This document shows, piece by piece, positions 13,107-25,800 of a stretch of 64,000 nucleotides of DNA. Origin of the DNA: Ancylostoma caninum (taxonomy: Eukaryota; Nematoda; Chromadorea; Rhabditida; Ancylostomatidae); NCBI GenBank assembly GCA_037903475.1, contig JBAJFG010000172.1:5123001-5187000 (forward strand), read 5' to 3'. The notes below the pieces were generated by a model. It searched no databases and was not told where the DNA came from. It worked only from the letters and a program-made list of their open reading frames with translations. The first letter of the stretch is position 1. Every line of letters starts with the position of its first letter. The translations under genes were made by a program, and so were the position numbers.

Positions 13107-13826
13107 ACAAGCCAGCGGACTGCATTTTTCTGGACCTCTACCCTGCGGAAGTACTCCTACGCAACGTCGCGGTCATCGGCGACTGCTCCCCAGAACTGGC
13201 GGCTCTTGATCCGCCGTCCGAGCTTCTCACCGGCGTGGACCCGTCCGGCGAGCCGAGGGGCGCAAAGACCAGAGGCGGGGGCGCGAGATTTGAAGAAGCC
13301 GCGCGAGGCGGGTGCTTCCGTGCTCTCATTCACACGCACAACTTGCTTGCTTTCACTAATGCCCCGCCACATGCACTCACTTCAGGCGATATCGATCGCT
13401 GAGCAGATGAAGCGACATGAAAGGAGCGAGGAGAGCGGGCGGGGGGAGAGCGCGGCGACGTCCGCGCCCCGGGGGAGAAGCGGCTGCGGGTGGCTCGACG
13501 GGGCGGAGCCGTCGCGCGTGGATATCCGCGGTGAGCAGCGCCGCGCGGCTGGCCCTCTGACTCGCGCCCGGCAGAGAGCGCCGCATCGGGGGAGACGCAG
13601 ACGACCAGACACGCAGAGGGGACGACGGAGGCGGCGGCAGTAGCAGCCTGAGCGCCGGCGGCACGAGCTGCACCATCCCCCCGCGTAGACGCACACCGTC
13701 ACTGCCTGCTTCTGTGCGCCGTGTGTGTCCCGACACGGCGGCTACGGTATTTGCTACAGTCTGTACTGCACACCGTTCACCACGCCGTCTGCGTTGTTCG
13801 GCTCGGATCCCGGCTGCTTGGCTAGG
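13107..13826 (+). promoter_or_regulatory. GC-rich region upstream of the G alpha start
   Basis: Composition changes sharply to GC- and CpG-rich DNA from about 13030, strongest between 13430 and 13680, ending at the first coding exon of the G alpha gene. Overlapping open frames occur on both strands, as expected from low stop-codon density, and none resembles a protein. I read the stretch as 5' UTR and promoter of the G alpha gene; no individual element can be named. Confidence 0.4.
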
Positions 13827-16800
13827 ATGGGACACTGTACGAGCAAGGACCAGAAAGAGGGCAAGCGCCTCAATCGACGCATCGACGAGCAGATCAAGAA
13901 GGATCAGTCGATGTCGTTGCGGATCATTAAATTGTTATTATTAGGTGAGCAGTTTTTTTTTCACCCTTACTGTCGTTTTCACCACTATTTCTCCACTTTT
14001 GTGAAAAACCGTATCGCTCTCGTTTCGGGACCTTCTATACTCTGTTCAGGACCACAATGAATTCTGCACAACATCCACAGCCAGTCTTACCGTAATGTAG
14101 GCGTAAATTATGCGCATTGACGGACCGCAAGTGCTCCAGGGACTTCATATTCGATGGCAAACCAATATTAAGCCATTTCGACGAACGAAACAGCCAAATT
14201 AATGGTCCTCCACACGAAAATCGATCGAAATTAAATTCATAGGTGTTTTGCCGCCTAACATGGAGTATTTAGTGTACCTGCAGTCTGCCAATGCATCTAG
14301 TTTCACGCCTAAATTACGGTCAGACTCTTCTCGAACGTGTGCAGAATTCATTTTGTTTCAAGACCAACCTCAATATCTGGGATATTTACAATTTTTAGAG
14401 AACTTTTTTCAAAAATCAAGTTTGTAAACAATCTTATCTCCCTTTTTATCATCTATTATAGTCTACTCCTCTTCTGTGTAAATAAAAGAGATACAGTGCC
14501 TTACAGTAACGAAAAAAAGTACCCTTTCACTGTGATTCAAAGAAAGGTGAACTCAAAATGCCATCGATCAAGCAGTGGTGATTTTTCAACTATACACTAA
14601 AAGGAAAAAAAGCACTAAATGTACTCTGAAATTCTCACGAAGCATTGTGGGTCCCGCGACAAGAGCGCGATACCTTTCAAATGCCCGTTTCATCAATAAT
14701 TAATCGTGCTTTTCACCTCGAATATCCTTTTGTTGAAAGTGCAACCGGCTTGCGTGTTTCTCCTCGTCCAACTTCTGCCTGGAAAAATCCTTGAGTTTCC
14801 AGAAAGCCGGTTTTCACCTGGTGTTGTATGTAATTGCTTAACAATCTGAAATCTGCACGTCTGCAGATGGTCTGATAGTAATTTAGACGTGAAATTACAA
14901 GCATTGGCGGACTGCAAATGGCTCCATATTCGACGGCAAACTAATACTACGCAATTACAACAAACGAAACTTAGCCAGATTAGTAGTCATCCGCTCGAAA
15001 ATCCATCAAAATCGGATTCATAGGTTTCGGCGTCGAACATGGAGTATTTTGTGTATTTGTAGTTCGCCACTGCATCTGATTTCACGCCTAAATTACGGTC
15101 AGATTCTTCGCGAACGTTGTGCAGAATTCATCTTGTAGACTAAACAATCTTTCCCAATCAGAAGAAGATACCATGGATTACTTGCCCATTTGTGGATCAC
15201 AACCTCCGCTTTTGACCTAGCCTATATTTTGAAGTGAGTACAAATCCAGAGCAGATCCTCAGGCGACAACCTGCTGCCCTATCGGCGGTATTCTCGAGTA
15301 ATCGTGTTTATGCTGCTTGATGCTCGTTCATTCCACTCCTGCCGAAACTCAATCTCGTCAGCTTATCGCACCCCGTCCGTTGGGAATCCCCCGCCGGGCA
15401 TCGATCCCCTTTGGCTGTTACCTCTCGGTACGGATAACTATCTCCATCCTGAAAGCTTTTCCGGGTGTAAAACCGCGTTTAAACGGCCCACCCGATATTG
15501 TGGCAAAACAACCCATTAGCTTTACGGCGTTTTCTAGCAAAAAGTGGCTTTTAGCAGTTTTTCAGGGGTCATATGGTTTTGTGGTAAAAGCTGGGATGTT
15601 TGCGGTTTACACTAGGCTTCCGAGGTCAAGGTGTACATTCGAAATTCTTCGAATGTGTAATTTGAATCGGCGATAAAGTAAGCAGAGAACGCTCATAAAT
15701 TAAACCACTACCTTTGACTTTCCTCTCGTTTTTAAACCCTTTCAGGCATTTCACCTTTTGGTCTATTATACGTGACGTTATTAGCGATAGTATCAGTTCT
15801 TGTTCTTCCCAGGGGATTTTCTTCTTATTAATTCCTCATAACACTCACATTGGAATGCCACCGTAGCATACATGTAGATCCAGGAAAATGGCATACTTTT
15901 CTTGCTTTCTTCATAACTTTCCGTGCAGTACCAGTAGAATGCCTGAGAGCTCTTTGACTACTTTTGTTTTCTCTTCACTCTAGACTTCTATTACTTCAGC
16001 CTTTTTCTAATTAATTTTCTTTCAAGTACTTCTCAGACATAACCGGTTCTCGCTCTGTTACGACCATCTATCTTCTTCTTCTTCTTCTTTAGCGATCTAT
16101 AATCAGAGGAAACTCTCCGATAATAATGCGAGGAAGTGAATTTGGCTATGGTCACTGTATTCAGCAGCCCTTACCCTAGTGTTGCTCTAAAGTTCAGGAA
16201 GAAATGATAAATGAGTTTTTGCGACATGAGCTTTTATTTTTTCTTGAGCCTGAGCAGGTTTTTTTTAACTTTCCTATTTTGCCTGACGTTTCTGGGTGAT
16301 AGTGGCTTAAAACGATGTAAAAGTTCAACCCACAACAAAAGTTCATGTTGCAGAGTGCTCTGATTCAAAGAAGAAAGAACATGGATACACTAACATTAGT
16401 GGGGCATGAGTTTTAATTCAGGACTCTACGGATGGGTTAACCTTGTGAACTTGATGACGTTTGCTACTTCTTTCCCTAAAGTTTTTTTTGTTTGTTCTGT
16501 TAGCGTTTTATAGTTCGCATAGGGTTACTTGTTGATGTAATCAAATTAAGAATAAATCAGGCCTCTCATTGGTTGCAACTAAAAGGATGCGAAGCGTCAT
16601 TCCTCGAAAGGGTTATACTGCCTAGCTCCGCGATTGGTTATTCCATCCAGCTGACCAATCACACACCTCGGCCGCACTACTTTTTTTCGAGCAAAATGCT
16701 CCACTCTCAAAAAAAAAAACGGCTGTTTTTGCTGTAGACTCCCCCCCCCCTTTCACTACCTATTCTCGCAAAAAAAATTGCATTATATCCTAGATAGCCA

Positions 16801-19800
16801 ATTTTCCCAATGTCTTTTTTTAGTGGTGTTATTTCCATCTCCACCTTGTTATCACTTCCTAGCCGCCTTCACTTCCTGTGTCCCCGATCCGTTTTCGTAT
16901 CTACGTGCCTTCTGACGTTGCTAATAGCGCCAAATGTAGTCACTGACGTAACGTACTGCACTTATTTCGCCTATTTAGGGGCCTAAAATCCCATATTCGA
17001 CGCTAAGTATACCTCCTAGCATTAAATGTTTGCTTCAGATGCCTCTGCTTCTGGGCAATAAAACTTATCTGATAGTATTAGGCTTGGCATTACCTTCCTA
17101 ATACCCTTATAGAGAGATTGAAGACCGCCTCTAACAATTTTTTCCCTCACAATTCAAACCTTACGAGATTTCCCACTATTTAATACTGCTTTATTGGCTG
17201 CAGATCCCTGAATGCACTTATCAAACCAATGAGTCGGCGGGTTTCATGGATTCTCCGAGGGGTCGCAGAAGACTCGGCGAAATCCCCAATTAGTATGGCG
17301 AGACAAGTTCTTTCCTGCGTCGTACGAGATTAATTGGCTGTGGCAATCCGAGCCAGCCAGTGTGGATGTCGATCAGAAGCCGGAAAGCCTAAATCCCAGC
17401 TGCGTGGGATGTATCACTTTCTAGCACTTTTTCTTCTAATGACAACGTATACATCAACTGTAGAGGAAGAAAACTTGTTCTCGTCAGCGCAGTGGACTTT
17501 CCGCAATCGCACACAATTGCACTTAGGCAGGCGCTTATGGCTGTTTTTCCACCTGGACACAGCGAACAGCGCCGGAGCTTGGAGAAAAGCGGTGCCAGCC
17601 TAATGGACAGGTGCTGATGGCGCGAGAGCACTTCAGGCATGAACACTGCCAAGAAACCGCGAGCATCAACAGCGCCGGGGAATGTGGTGCAGTTTTGCAT
17701 GTATGTGCTCTTTCATTGCTCGTATCGACCCGGTAATTACGTGGGAACATGCTCGCCATCGAAATTGCATGTTGATACTCATCGGGGACAAGGAAAATCT
17801 TCTTTTCCTCCCTTCAATATCTGACATGTGAATGGATGTTTTGCATGCTTTTGACTTTCGAACTTTAGCTATGATAGGGAGGTAATGATTCAACCTTTAC
17901 AAGTTTTTCAAAGTGCAAGTTTATAATTATTTTTTCAAGTACAAGTTTATAAGTTTTACAAGATTATAAGTTTAAATTCAGTAAGTTCAGTATAAGTTTT
18001 TTTTTGCATAAAGCAGGATGAACACGCAGCTCTGACCTTATTTTCTCTTCATACAGTATCAGTAAATCATTTTTGTATTACATAATATCGCCAATCTGGT
18101 TTGCCGCGTCGCACCACCTACGCGGCGCGGTAGAACAGCGGTGATTGTCGGGCGTTTCCGGCATTGATGTCTTGCTCATGTTTCTTTCCACGCAGAACCA
18201 AGCACTTCGGAACGAAAACAAGGGAATAGAGGAAAACGGTGGAAAACATTTGCAAATCGGCAACGCCAATGCGCTCCGCGTAGTCGGTGCGGCGCGGCAG
18301 ACCAGATGGGCGGTATTCTATGGTGCAAAATTGGTTGAGCGACACTATAGGTGCTTACTCTGGTCCAATATTTTTTGTTGCTCCTTTACCTTTTGGCCTA
18401 CTCCCGAATACTTCCCATGAGTTACATTTTTATGGGGGATATTCCCGATTGCACGCGAAAATGTGGATGAAAACCTGTCAGGTTTCTTATTGCAGAGCCA
18501 TCCGAGGACAACACCTATGGAAATATTAATAAGCTGGAGGTCACGATTGTGATTAGCATTTATACAGAACCGAGTCCTCATAACCCTTCACAGCTTCTTT
18601 TTGTTCGACCATCCCTTAGAAAATTGCAAGCGGTCCTCTTTGATATGGTGCAATTTCGCGTCGTGTTGCTTTATTGCCTTCACGAAGTCCGCAATTACAC
18701 GGCAGATGCTTGACAGCGACGTGAATATCGCAGGAATACAGCGAACAACATCAGCTATTAAGTGAGAAATACTTAAGGAGCCATAGATCTGGCCACATTG
18801 AACATTGTTAAGATGTCAACTGTTGTGACACGTCAGAGACGCGCGGCAAATTATCGGCGCCGCACATCAAACGCGCCGCACTGCCTCGGTGTGTAATCAC
18901 GGAACAGCCAATATCCCGAAATTCGAGCGAAAACAGAAGAAGAAATGACCGCGACGGCGCTGGCCACTTTTTTTGGCGCGCGTTGCGCTCAAGTGGGGCC
19001 TAGGCCGTCTCAAATTGAAATTCACTTGATATTTGATTTCGGCTATGTAATTAAGGACTGTATGAAAATAGAAATAGAAAAAAAATCAGAAGTCCAAAAA
19101 CTTTGTGAATTGTATACTGTGCAAGCCTAATAATTGAACATATGGGTTGCTAGCTCAGAGAAGGCCGATTAAGAGACTTTGTCTGCAATCACGGAAAGGA
19201 CTCCACAGGATGTGTCTGGAAGGAGATTTTACTAGATGACTGTAGGAAAACATCAAATTGAAAGGAATCACACCACATACATATCAAAACTAACAGAAAA
19301 TTGTAAAAATTCGATCAATTGCCGACACCGCCCTGGGGTCGTAATTGCAGACAAAGTTACTCCATCGGCCCTCTCTGCGCTAACAGACTATGTATACACA
19401 TCACTAATTGGCAGTGGCGGAAACAGAGAGGGGATGGGGGAGAGGAGGAGAGGGAGAGAGAAACTGAAATCTTCACCTTTTTGAAGGACGGGGAAGACTG
19501 GAGGTTTAAACGCAAATGTGTATATTTATAGTATGGAAAATTATTTCAATCAATTTTTTTTGTCCTATATGTAGTATATAAAATGAAAATTATGAGAATA
19601 TCATGAGCTAAATAGTCCAAAATAAGTATTCAGAAAGTGATAATAAAAATAAGGAGTGGCAATCTGCGCTCATTTCATGGATTGGCTAAAATTTCCAGTT
19701 TAAAATCATCGTTTTTCGAATAAAATAATCTCCGCGTAAACGTCTTGCCAGACAGATTTGTTGTCCCTTCTTTTTCCTAAAGCTTTCAGCTGGAAAGAGG

Positions 19801-22800
19801 AAACTAATCCTTATCATCAAGCTTTTCGCGCGTGGATTTTCCTTCTTGCATGCAAAGGCTTCAAACCCCCGCAAAAAGCCCACAAATCAATATTTCTGTG
19901 TCATATGCCATTAATTTTTATATCTTCCGTGATACAATCATGACCATTCGAATAGAGAAAGATATTGTTCGGGAAGGAATGTCTTGTTCTTTCATATTGC
20001 TGTAAAATGATGAAATCAAGTGTTATGACAAGCTATTTTGAGATGTTTATTGTTTTTCTTCGCAGAAGGCCTGCCAACAGTGAAACTTTGAGGAAGGGAT
20101 TGCATCTGTATTCTTCTGATGTGAAATGTTTAGTCTGTGTGTCTCGAGTTATGCATGTACACCCTTGTTGTTCTTGTAGGTATAGTTTGTTAGCTCAGGG
20201 AGTGCCTGTGAGGGGATTTTGTCCGCAGTTGCGACCGCAGTAATATCGGCCGGCCGATCGGCTTTTTCAATCTTTTTTTTTTACATCTTTTCCTGTAAGT
20301 TTCGACATGTGCATGGTATGATCCCTTCTATGTTGATGTTTCGTTGCTGTCTCAGACTGAACCGGTAGGTACCACCGCGGTCGCAATTGCAGACAAAGTC
20401 CACTTGGAGGAACTCCCTAGACTAACATACCAAATGTATGCGCTTTCGAGGGATTGCAGTCTTTTCCTATGAACATCCACATTATTTATCACATTATTTT
20501 CATGTCAGTACTTTGGGGTTGCTTCTTATCCTAGTAAATTTTCCTTTGAAATTATAAATTTCCCCACATTTGCATTTTTTTAAACCATTACTTCACATTA
20601 TTTGACACATTCGTGTGCGATTTCTACTCCACTAAGCGATTTGTTTTGCAATGTTTTTAATTGCACACTGCTGTCAATCTTCTCGAGATTTCTGATCCTT
20701 TAGCCGCTGCGTTATATCAGCTGACATCTATAATCTGAACGCCTGCTTCTGGATGCTATTTCGGGATGCGCTAGTCACTTGGGACGATTTGCGTTCTCAG
20801 CTGTGATGTAGCCGAGAAAGCCAATGCCAATGCGCTTTTTTCTGTCCCTCGAACATTTCCGGGTCCCATTTTTTGCTGCATACCCCCTTTTTCATCTAAT
20901 TATCCCTGAGAAAGCTAAATTAACCGACTCAAATTCATTAACTCGACTGCCTTGGTGCCCTGCGCAAGCCAATTTAAAAACAAATTAGTTCACATCTAAA
21001 AGGGCGAGCGTTCGTCGCTTTTTCTATTACAACCCATCTTAGGATGTCTTTCTCTGACGTCTGCGTTCTCTTTGAAACCACGTGACGGAGTCTATTCTCT
21101 CATCGCGATCGTTTTAAGCATGAGAAATGATCGCGTTCAAACAAACAGCAAATGCCAGCGGGGTGTTTGATGTTCGACCGACGTTGGGGGATATAGGTTT
21201 TTGGCGTGCAATTTATCGCCAGCGACGGAAAATTGCAGACTTTCGGTTGGTATACTTCTGTTAAGGGAGGGGCATTTTGCCACAATATTCCTTTTTTAAG
21301 AATATAGCTGCAGCAGAGCCTTTCAACTTTTTTACGTGTATTATTTGATATAGTTTCAATCAATTAGCCTTTTTTTTTCTGCCATTCACCTAATTTCATT
21401 CCTCCTGGAGTTAAATTAGGAAAATGACAGAAAAAAGACTAATATTTTCCAGCTAACAGCCTGGGAGGGCTGCATGCATGATTGAGATTATCCAAGGCAA
21501 GCATGTTAATCTTACACAAAGTTACCAGTGGTTAACATGGGCGCTAATACATTTACCCTGGGTAATGTCAATGATGCATCCAGGATCTGGACTGTCCATA
21601 AAAACAGAGGCAGTATTGTGGATACTATTCCATCGTTTCGTAGGTAAGGTGGCGATCAATACATATAAATTTTACCAGTCTCTTTCTTCCCCCTCGTTTT
21701 TATTTTTTTTCCTCGAAGGAGTGGGAAAATTGATCTTGCTGAAGGGGTTAGCCTGTCACATACATTTCTAATGATTTTCACGTGAAATGTACGAGTTTTT
21801 GCTGTATGGTCTGTTAGCAGAGAGAGGGCTGATGGAGTGAATTCGTCTGCAATTATGACCTCAGCACGGTGTCGGTCAACTCATCTAATTTTTACACTTT
21901 TTGATACATATGTATGCGACGTGGTTCTTTCCATTTTGATGTTTCCCAACTGCCACTGAGTAAAATAACTCCCAGACGCCCGGCGTCGTTCCATCGACGG
22001 AACCAGTGCAGTCGTAATTGCAGACAAAGTCACTCCATCGGCCTACTCTGAGCTAACGGACTATATGTACACATTTCACATACAACTAGTGAACTAAAGT
22101 GAACCAAAAAAAACCATAATTTCCGTTTCTTCCCTGGGGCCAGACGAAAATAGTAGACGTCTCGAGTGTTAAAACTGGAAAAGTGAACGAAACCTAAAGT
22201 GAACCTGCCTTAAATATATTTTGTAACTAGTTTTTCATGGACAGCTACAGGATTTTTCGACCATTCCTCTAGTTAATTTTTTTGAATGTATGGGTCCGTA
22301 GTTTTTTTCTATTCAATTAGCTTCGAAACAAAGGAAGACCTACTTTTAGTACTTAATCCACTTTTCCACCCTAAATGACACTTTTCATTTCCCTTCACAG
22401 CAATTTGCCAGCCTACCCAGCATGTTATCTTCTCCGGAACATATGACGTGCACACTTTTTGAACGGAACACTCACGGACAGCTTGTCCGTTTCCGGTTTC
22501 TTTCCTCACCAATCGAAGGGGCAGTGTTGATGGGTGACAAAGTAACAGCGGATATATCGTTTTCCTGCATTTCTGTTATTGAACCGGCGTCGTGGAGAGG
22601 GACAATAGCTGTTTTGTAACCGGAACTCCATCAAAATAGAGCGCAGCTTGTTTTTATAGGTATGCGTGTGGTGAAGAGGTGAACAACGGCTGCTGCTGGC
22701 TGCCATTAGAGCTGAGCCCCAACGACTCGAACAAAATAGCCCCTCGCTTTTTCACTCGATGTTACTTAAGTAGGTGGTGGCACAGCGAGTGGAGTGTTGA

Positions 22801-25800
22801 CGCCAGCTGAGAAGTCCAATTCCCGTATTCGGGGAAGTTCCCGGGGAGGTTATAAATCTCCCTTTCACTCATTAGGACGAGTTTCTCCAGCAAAAAATGT
22901 CACATCTCGCTGATTTCAGCGAGGCCTCTCAATGCTGACTGGAACCAGTCGCTTCTACTAAGTGCAGCCATTTTAGCCCGGAAAACTCGTCCACTTCAAG
23001 AGAGTGGGCAAATCACAATCTTCCCGGAAACGTTCTTGAATACGGGCACAGTATGTGTGCGTCTATGGTGGTAGCATAAATGTCTACGTATTAGGGAATT
23101 GAAGTCAATTTGTCGATTTTTTTTTCACTTTTCAATCTCGCATTGTCAAATTCTCTCAAAAATACGGAAATGTTTTTGAGAAAAAGATGCTGTGCTTGAG
23201 TACCACCAGCGGTTCTATAGCAGCAGTACTCTAAATGAATGACATGCCCCGAAGTGGACGAGTTTCTCGACCAAAACAAGGTATATTTTGTTATCTTTAC
23301 CACCACCTGGCATCGCTAATTGAGTCGTTCGCTCAAACTTAGCGTGCCCTTTCCCATCTTGAAAACTTTTTCCACTTTACAAGAGTGGGTAGGTCACCAC
23401 TTTCCCGGACAAGTTCATGAATGCGAGCCCAGGAAACTTGTGACATTCCCGGGAGCTTTCACAAATCCCATCTTCTAGGTTTGCATGAGTTGCAACACGC
23501 CAGCCAGACCTATTTATACTCTGTACTGTGAAGCCAGATAATCGTTCAGAGAACGAACACAGTGCGATTTCTACACGGAAGCGCACGTCATGTATTCCGA
23601 GAATTCCTGCAATAGTCATCCTGCGTGCTAACCATCTAACTATTCAGAGAATGTTTATTTGAGAAGACACTGAGTTTGTCACAAGTCCCACGAAAGGACA
23701 CTCCATGACATCGTAGGCGTTCGCTCATATATTCGCACACTATTCTTTGGGACGCTTTTCTCACAACGCCTTCGCAAATAATACATAGCGAATGAAAAGG
23801 CCGAATTCGGTGGGAGAGAGGGGCTAAAACAGCTATTTTGCCACCTCCTCTAATTCAAGATGACAGAACTGTAGCTTTACAAAAGGGTCGTTTTCTCTTA
23901 CTTTTGAGAAAGTCGTTTTAAAAACGGTTCTTGTTCGTTCTCTAAGCGTGCGATGTTATGCTGACAGAGTATAAGCATACCCAAACGTACTGCGTCGAGT
24001 TCAGAAGCTATTTACGCTGTCACGACGTCTAGCTGAAGCACAGCAATAAGCGCTTTCGCGGCGCTTCGCCGCCCTGGCTCGCAGTCGAACAGCAGACACT
24101 AATGAGGCTCAAAGAGCCCACAAGATCGCGGCCATCCCGACGTCGTTTTTCGCACATGCCATACGACTCGAAGCACACACAAAAAAGGGGAATTCGAGAG
24201 CGTAACCCCGTGCCTCTGCCCCCGTAGAACTCCCACCGCAATGAGGGTACTCTCGTGCCTGAATTGCTAATTGCAAGTGCTGAGAAGGCAATTACTGTTC
24301 CCAGAGGATAACATATCCCGAAATGTCACACGCACTACAAAGTACGAAGCGACGCGGGGCTCACTTCACTGCACTTTCCGCAGCTTCACAACGTCGAAGA
24401 CACAGCACGTAGGCGGCCAGAAGCGTGTACTCGTCCCGTTGTTGAGGACACTGCTTGCCGGCTGAGTGTGTGGGGCAGCTGTGTGCACCGCGGTTCTAAT
24501 TCACATAAAGCCGCTCGTGATGGCGATTTCGGCATGGCGCCGACGAAATTTTCACACAAACATTCGTCCAGCGACGGTGCGACGGCTGACAACGACTTTC
24601 TGGGGCAGCAGACGTCGTCAGGGAGATGTCCACGTTGGCGAATGATGCTAGGGATCGGTGTTGTTTAGGCTTCGAACAGCTGCTGAGATGAGTTCGAGGG
24701 ATCGCCGCGACCGTGGCTGGCTAGGGAAATCTTGACAAATCTCAAGCTAATCGCTGTTGGAGTCGTCTAGGAATCAGCGCCCCGCAATCGTTCGCTGCTA
24801 TGACATCAATCCATCCTCTAGTAAACCCTCAATGGCTGCAATATGTACTTTCCAGCAAAACTACTTCCAGCAAAACTACATAGTGACCGAAAAATGCTCA
24901 TTTTCCCGAATAAATTTTCTGTGAAAAACCTAAATCCCACGAGAACACCACCTCCGTCCAGGCTCCCTTTTTCCAATATACTCACCCTCTCCAACCCCCA
25001 CTCAAGATCCTTGACAGCTACACCAAAATGCCAAATACTTCTTGGGCCGAGCTGCAAAGTTGCTTCTTGTGCATCCACTATTCCCACACTTTTGAAAAGC
25101 GTCATACCTGAAGTGGGCGGCGCTTCAGGCTTCTTTGATTGGCTGGTTGGATGAACTGACCAATCGCAGAGCTGGACCGCACCGCCCTTTCCGTGTATAA
25201 CGCTCCACACCCAAAATTCAAAATTGGCGCGCTGTGTGTCGAAATAGCATTTTGAGCCGACGCTTCAAATAACACTTGTTTTCGGGACAGAAGTTAATCT
25301 CGCATGGCAAATTATGTTTATTTATTTATTTATTTATTTATTTATTGAATACGCACATAGGCGTTCTACATGCATGGATAATAATATTGACGAGTAGGTT
25401 CAAAAATTAGGTCTTTTTTTTTTGAGAAATAATCCTATTAAGTCACTATTTTCAAATTTGGTTGGGCATAAGCAGGGAAGCCATTTAACCATTTGTTTTT
25501 ATACATTTGCAAACATTAACATAAGAATCTGTTCAGTATCCTGTATCAGGCAAAAAAAATCCTCCGTTTCTTGACGTGCCTATGCCCTGTCGTTTTACCC
25601 CCTCTGTCATCTAGCCTTCTCTTTGGACTCGATTTCTTGAAATGCTGAATTCTTCCTTGTGCGAGCAGCTGGGAAAGGCGCTTCTTTCAAGCTCTTCTGT
25701 TTGATCCAGGAGGATCATTAGCCAAATGAGCTCACCGGTTTTTCTACATGCGCGCGATTTAAGCCAATTTCGCTGAGAGGAAGAGATGCACAGCAACGCA

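Noticed and set aside
13725..13826. Upstream in-frame ATG extending the G alpha protein by 34 residues
   Set aside because: It would bury the MGHCTS lipidation motif, which must be N-terminal in this family.
13138..13944. Arginine-, alanine- and serine-rich frames on both strands
   Set aside because: A product of GC-rich DNA with few stops; they overlap each other and the G alpha start.
16069..16090. (CTT)n tract as the tail of another, reversed RTE copy
   Set aside because: The sequence beyond the tract does not match the 3' end of the element at 5654-8139; treated as a simple repeat.
19147..22064. TAGCTCAG strings resembling tRNA A-box/D-arm sequence
   Set aside because: They are the ends of MITE family A; no B-box or cloverleaf follows.
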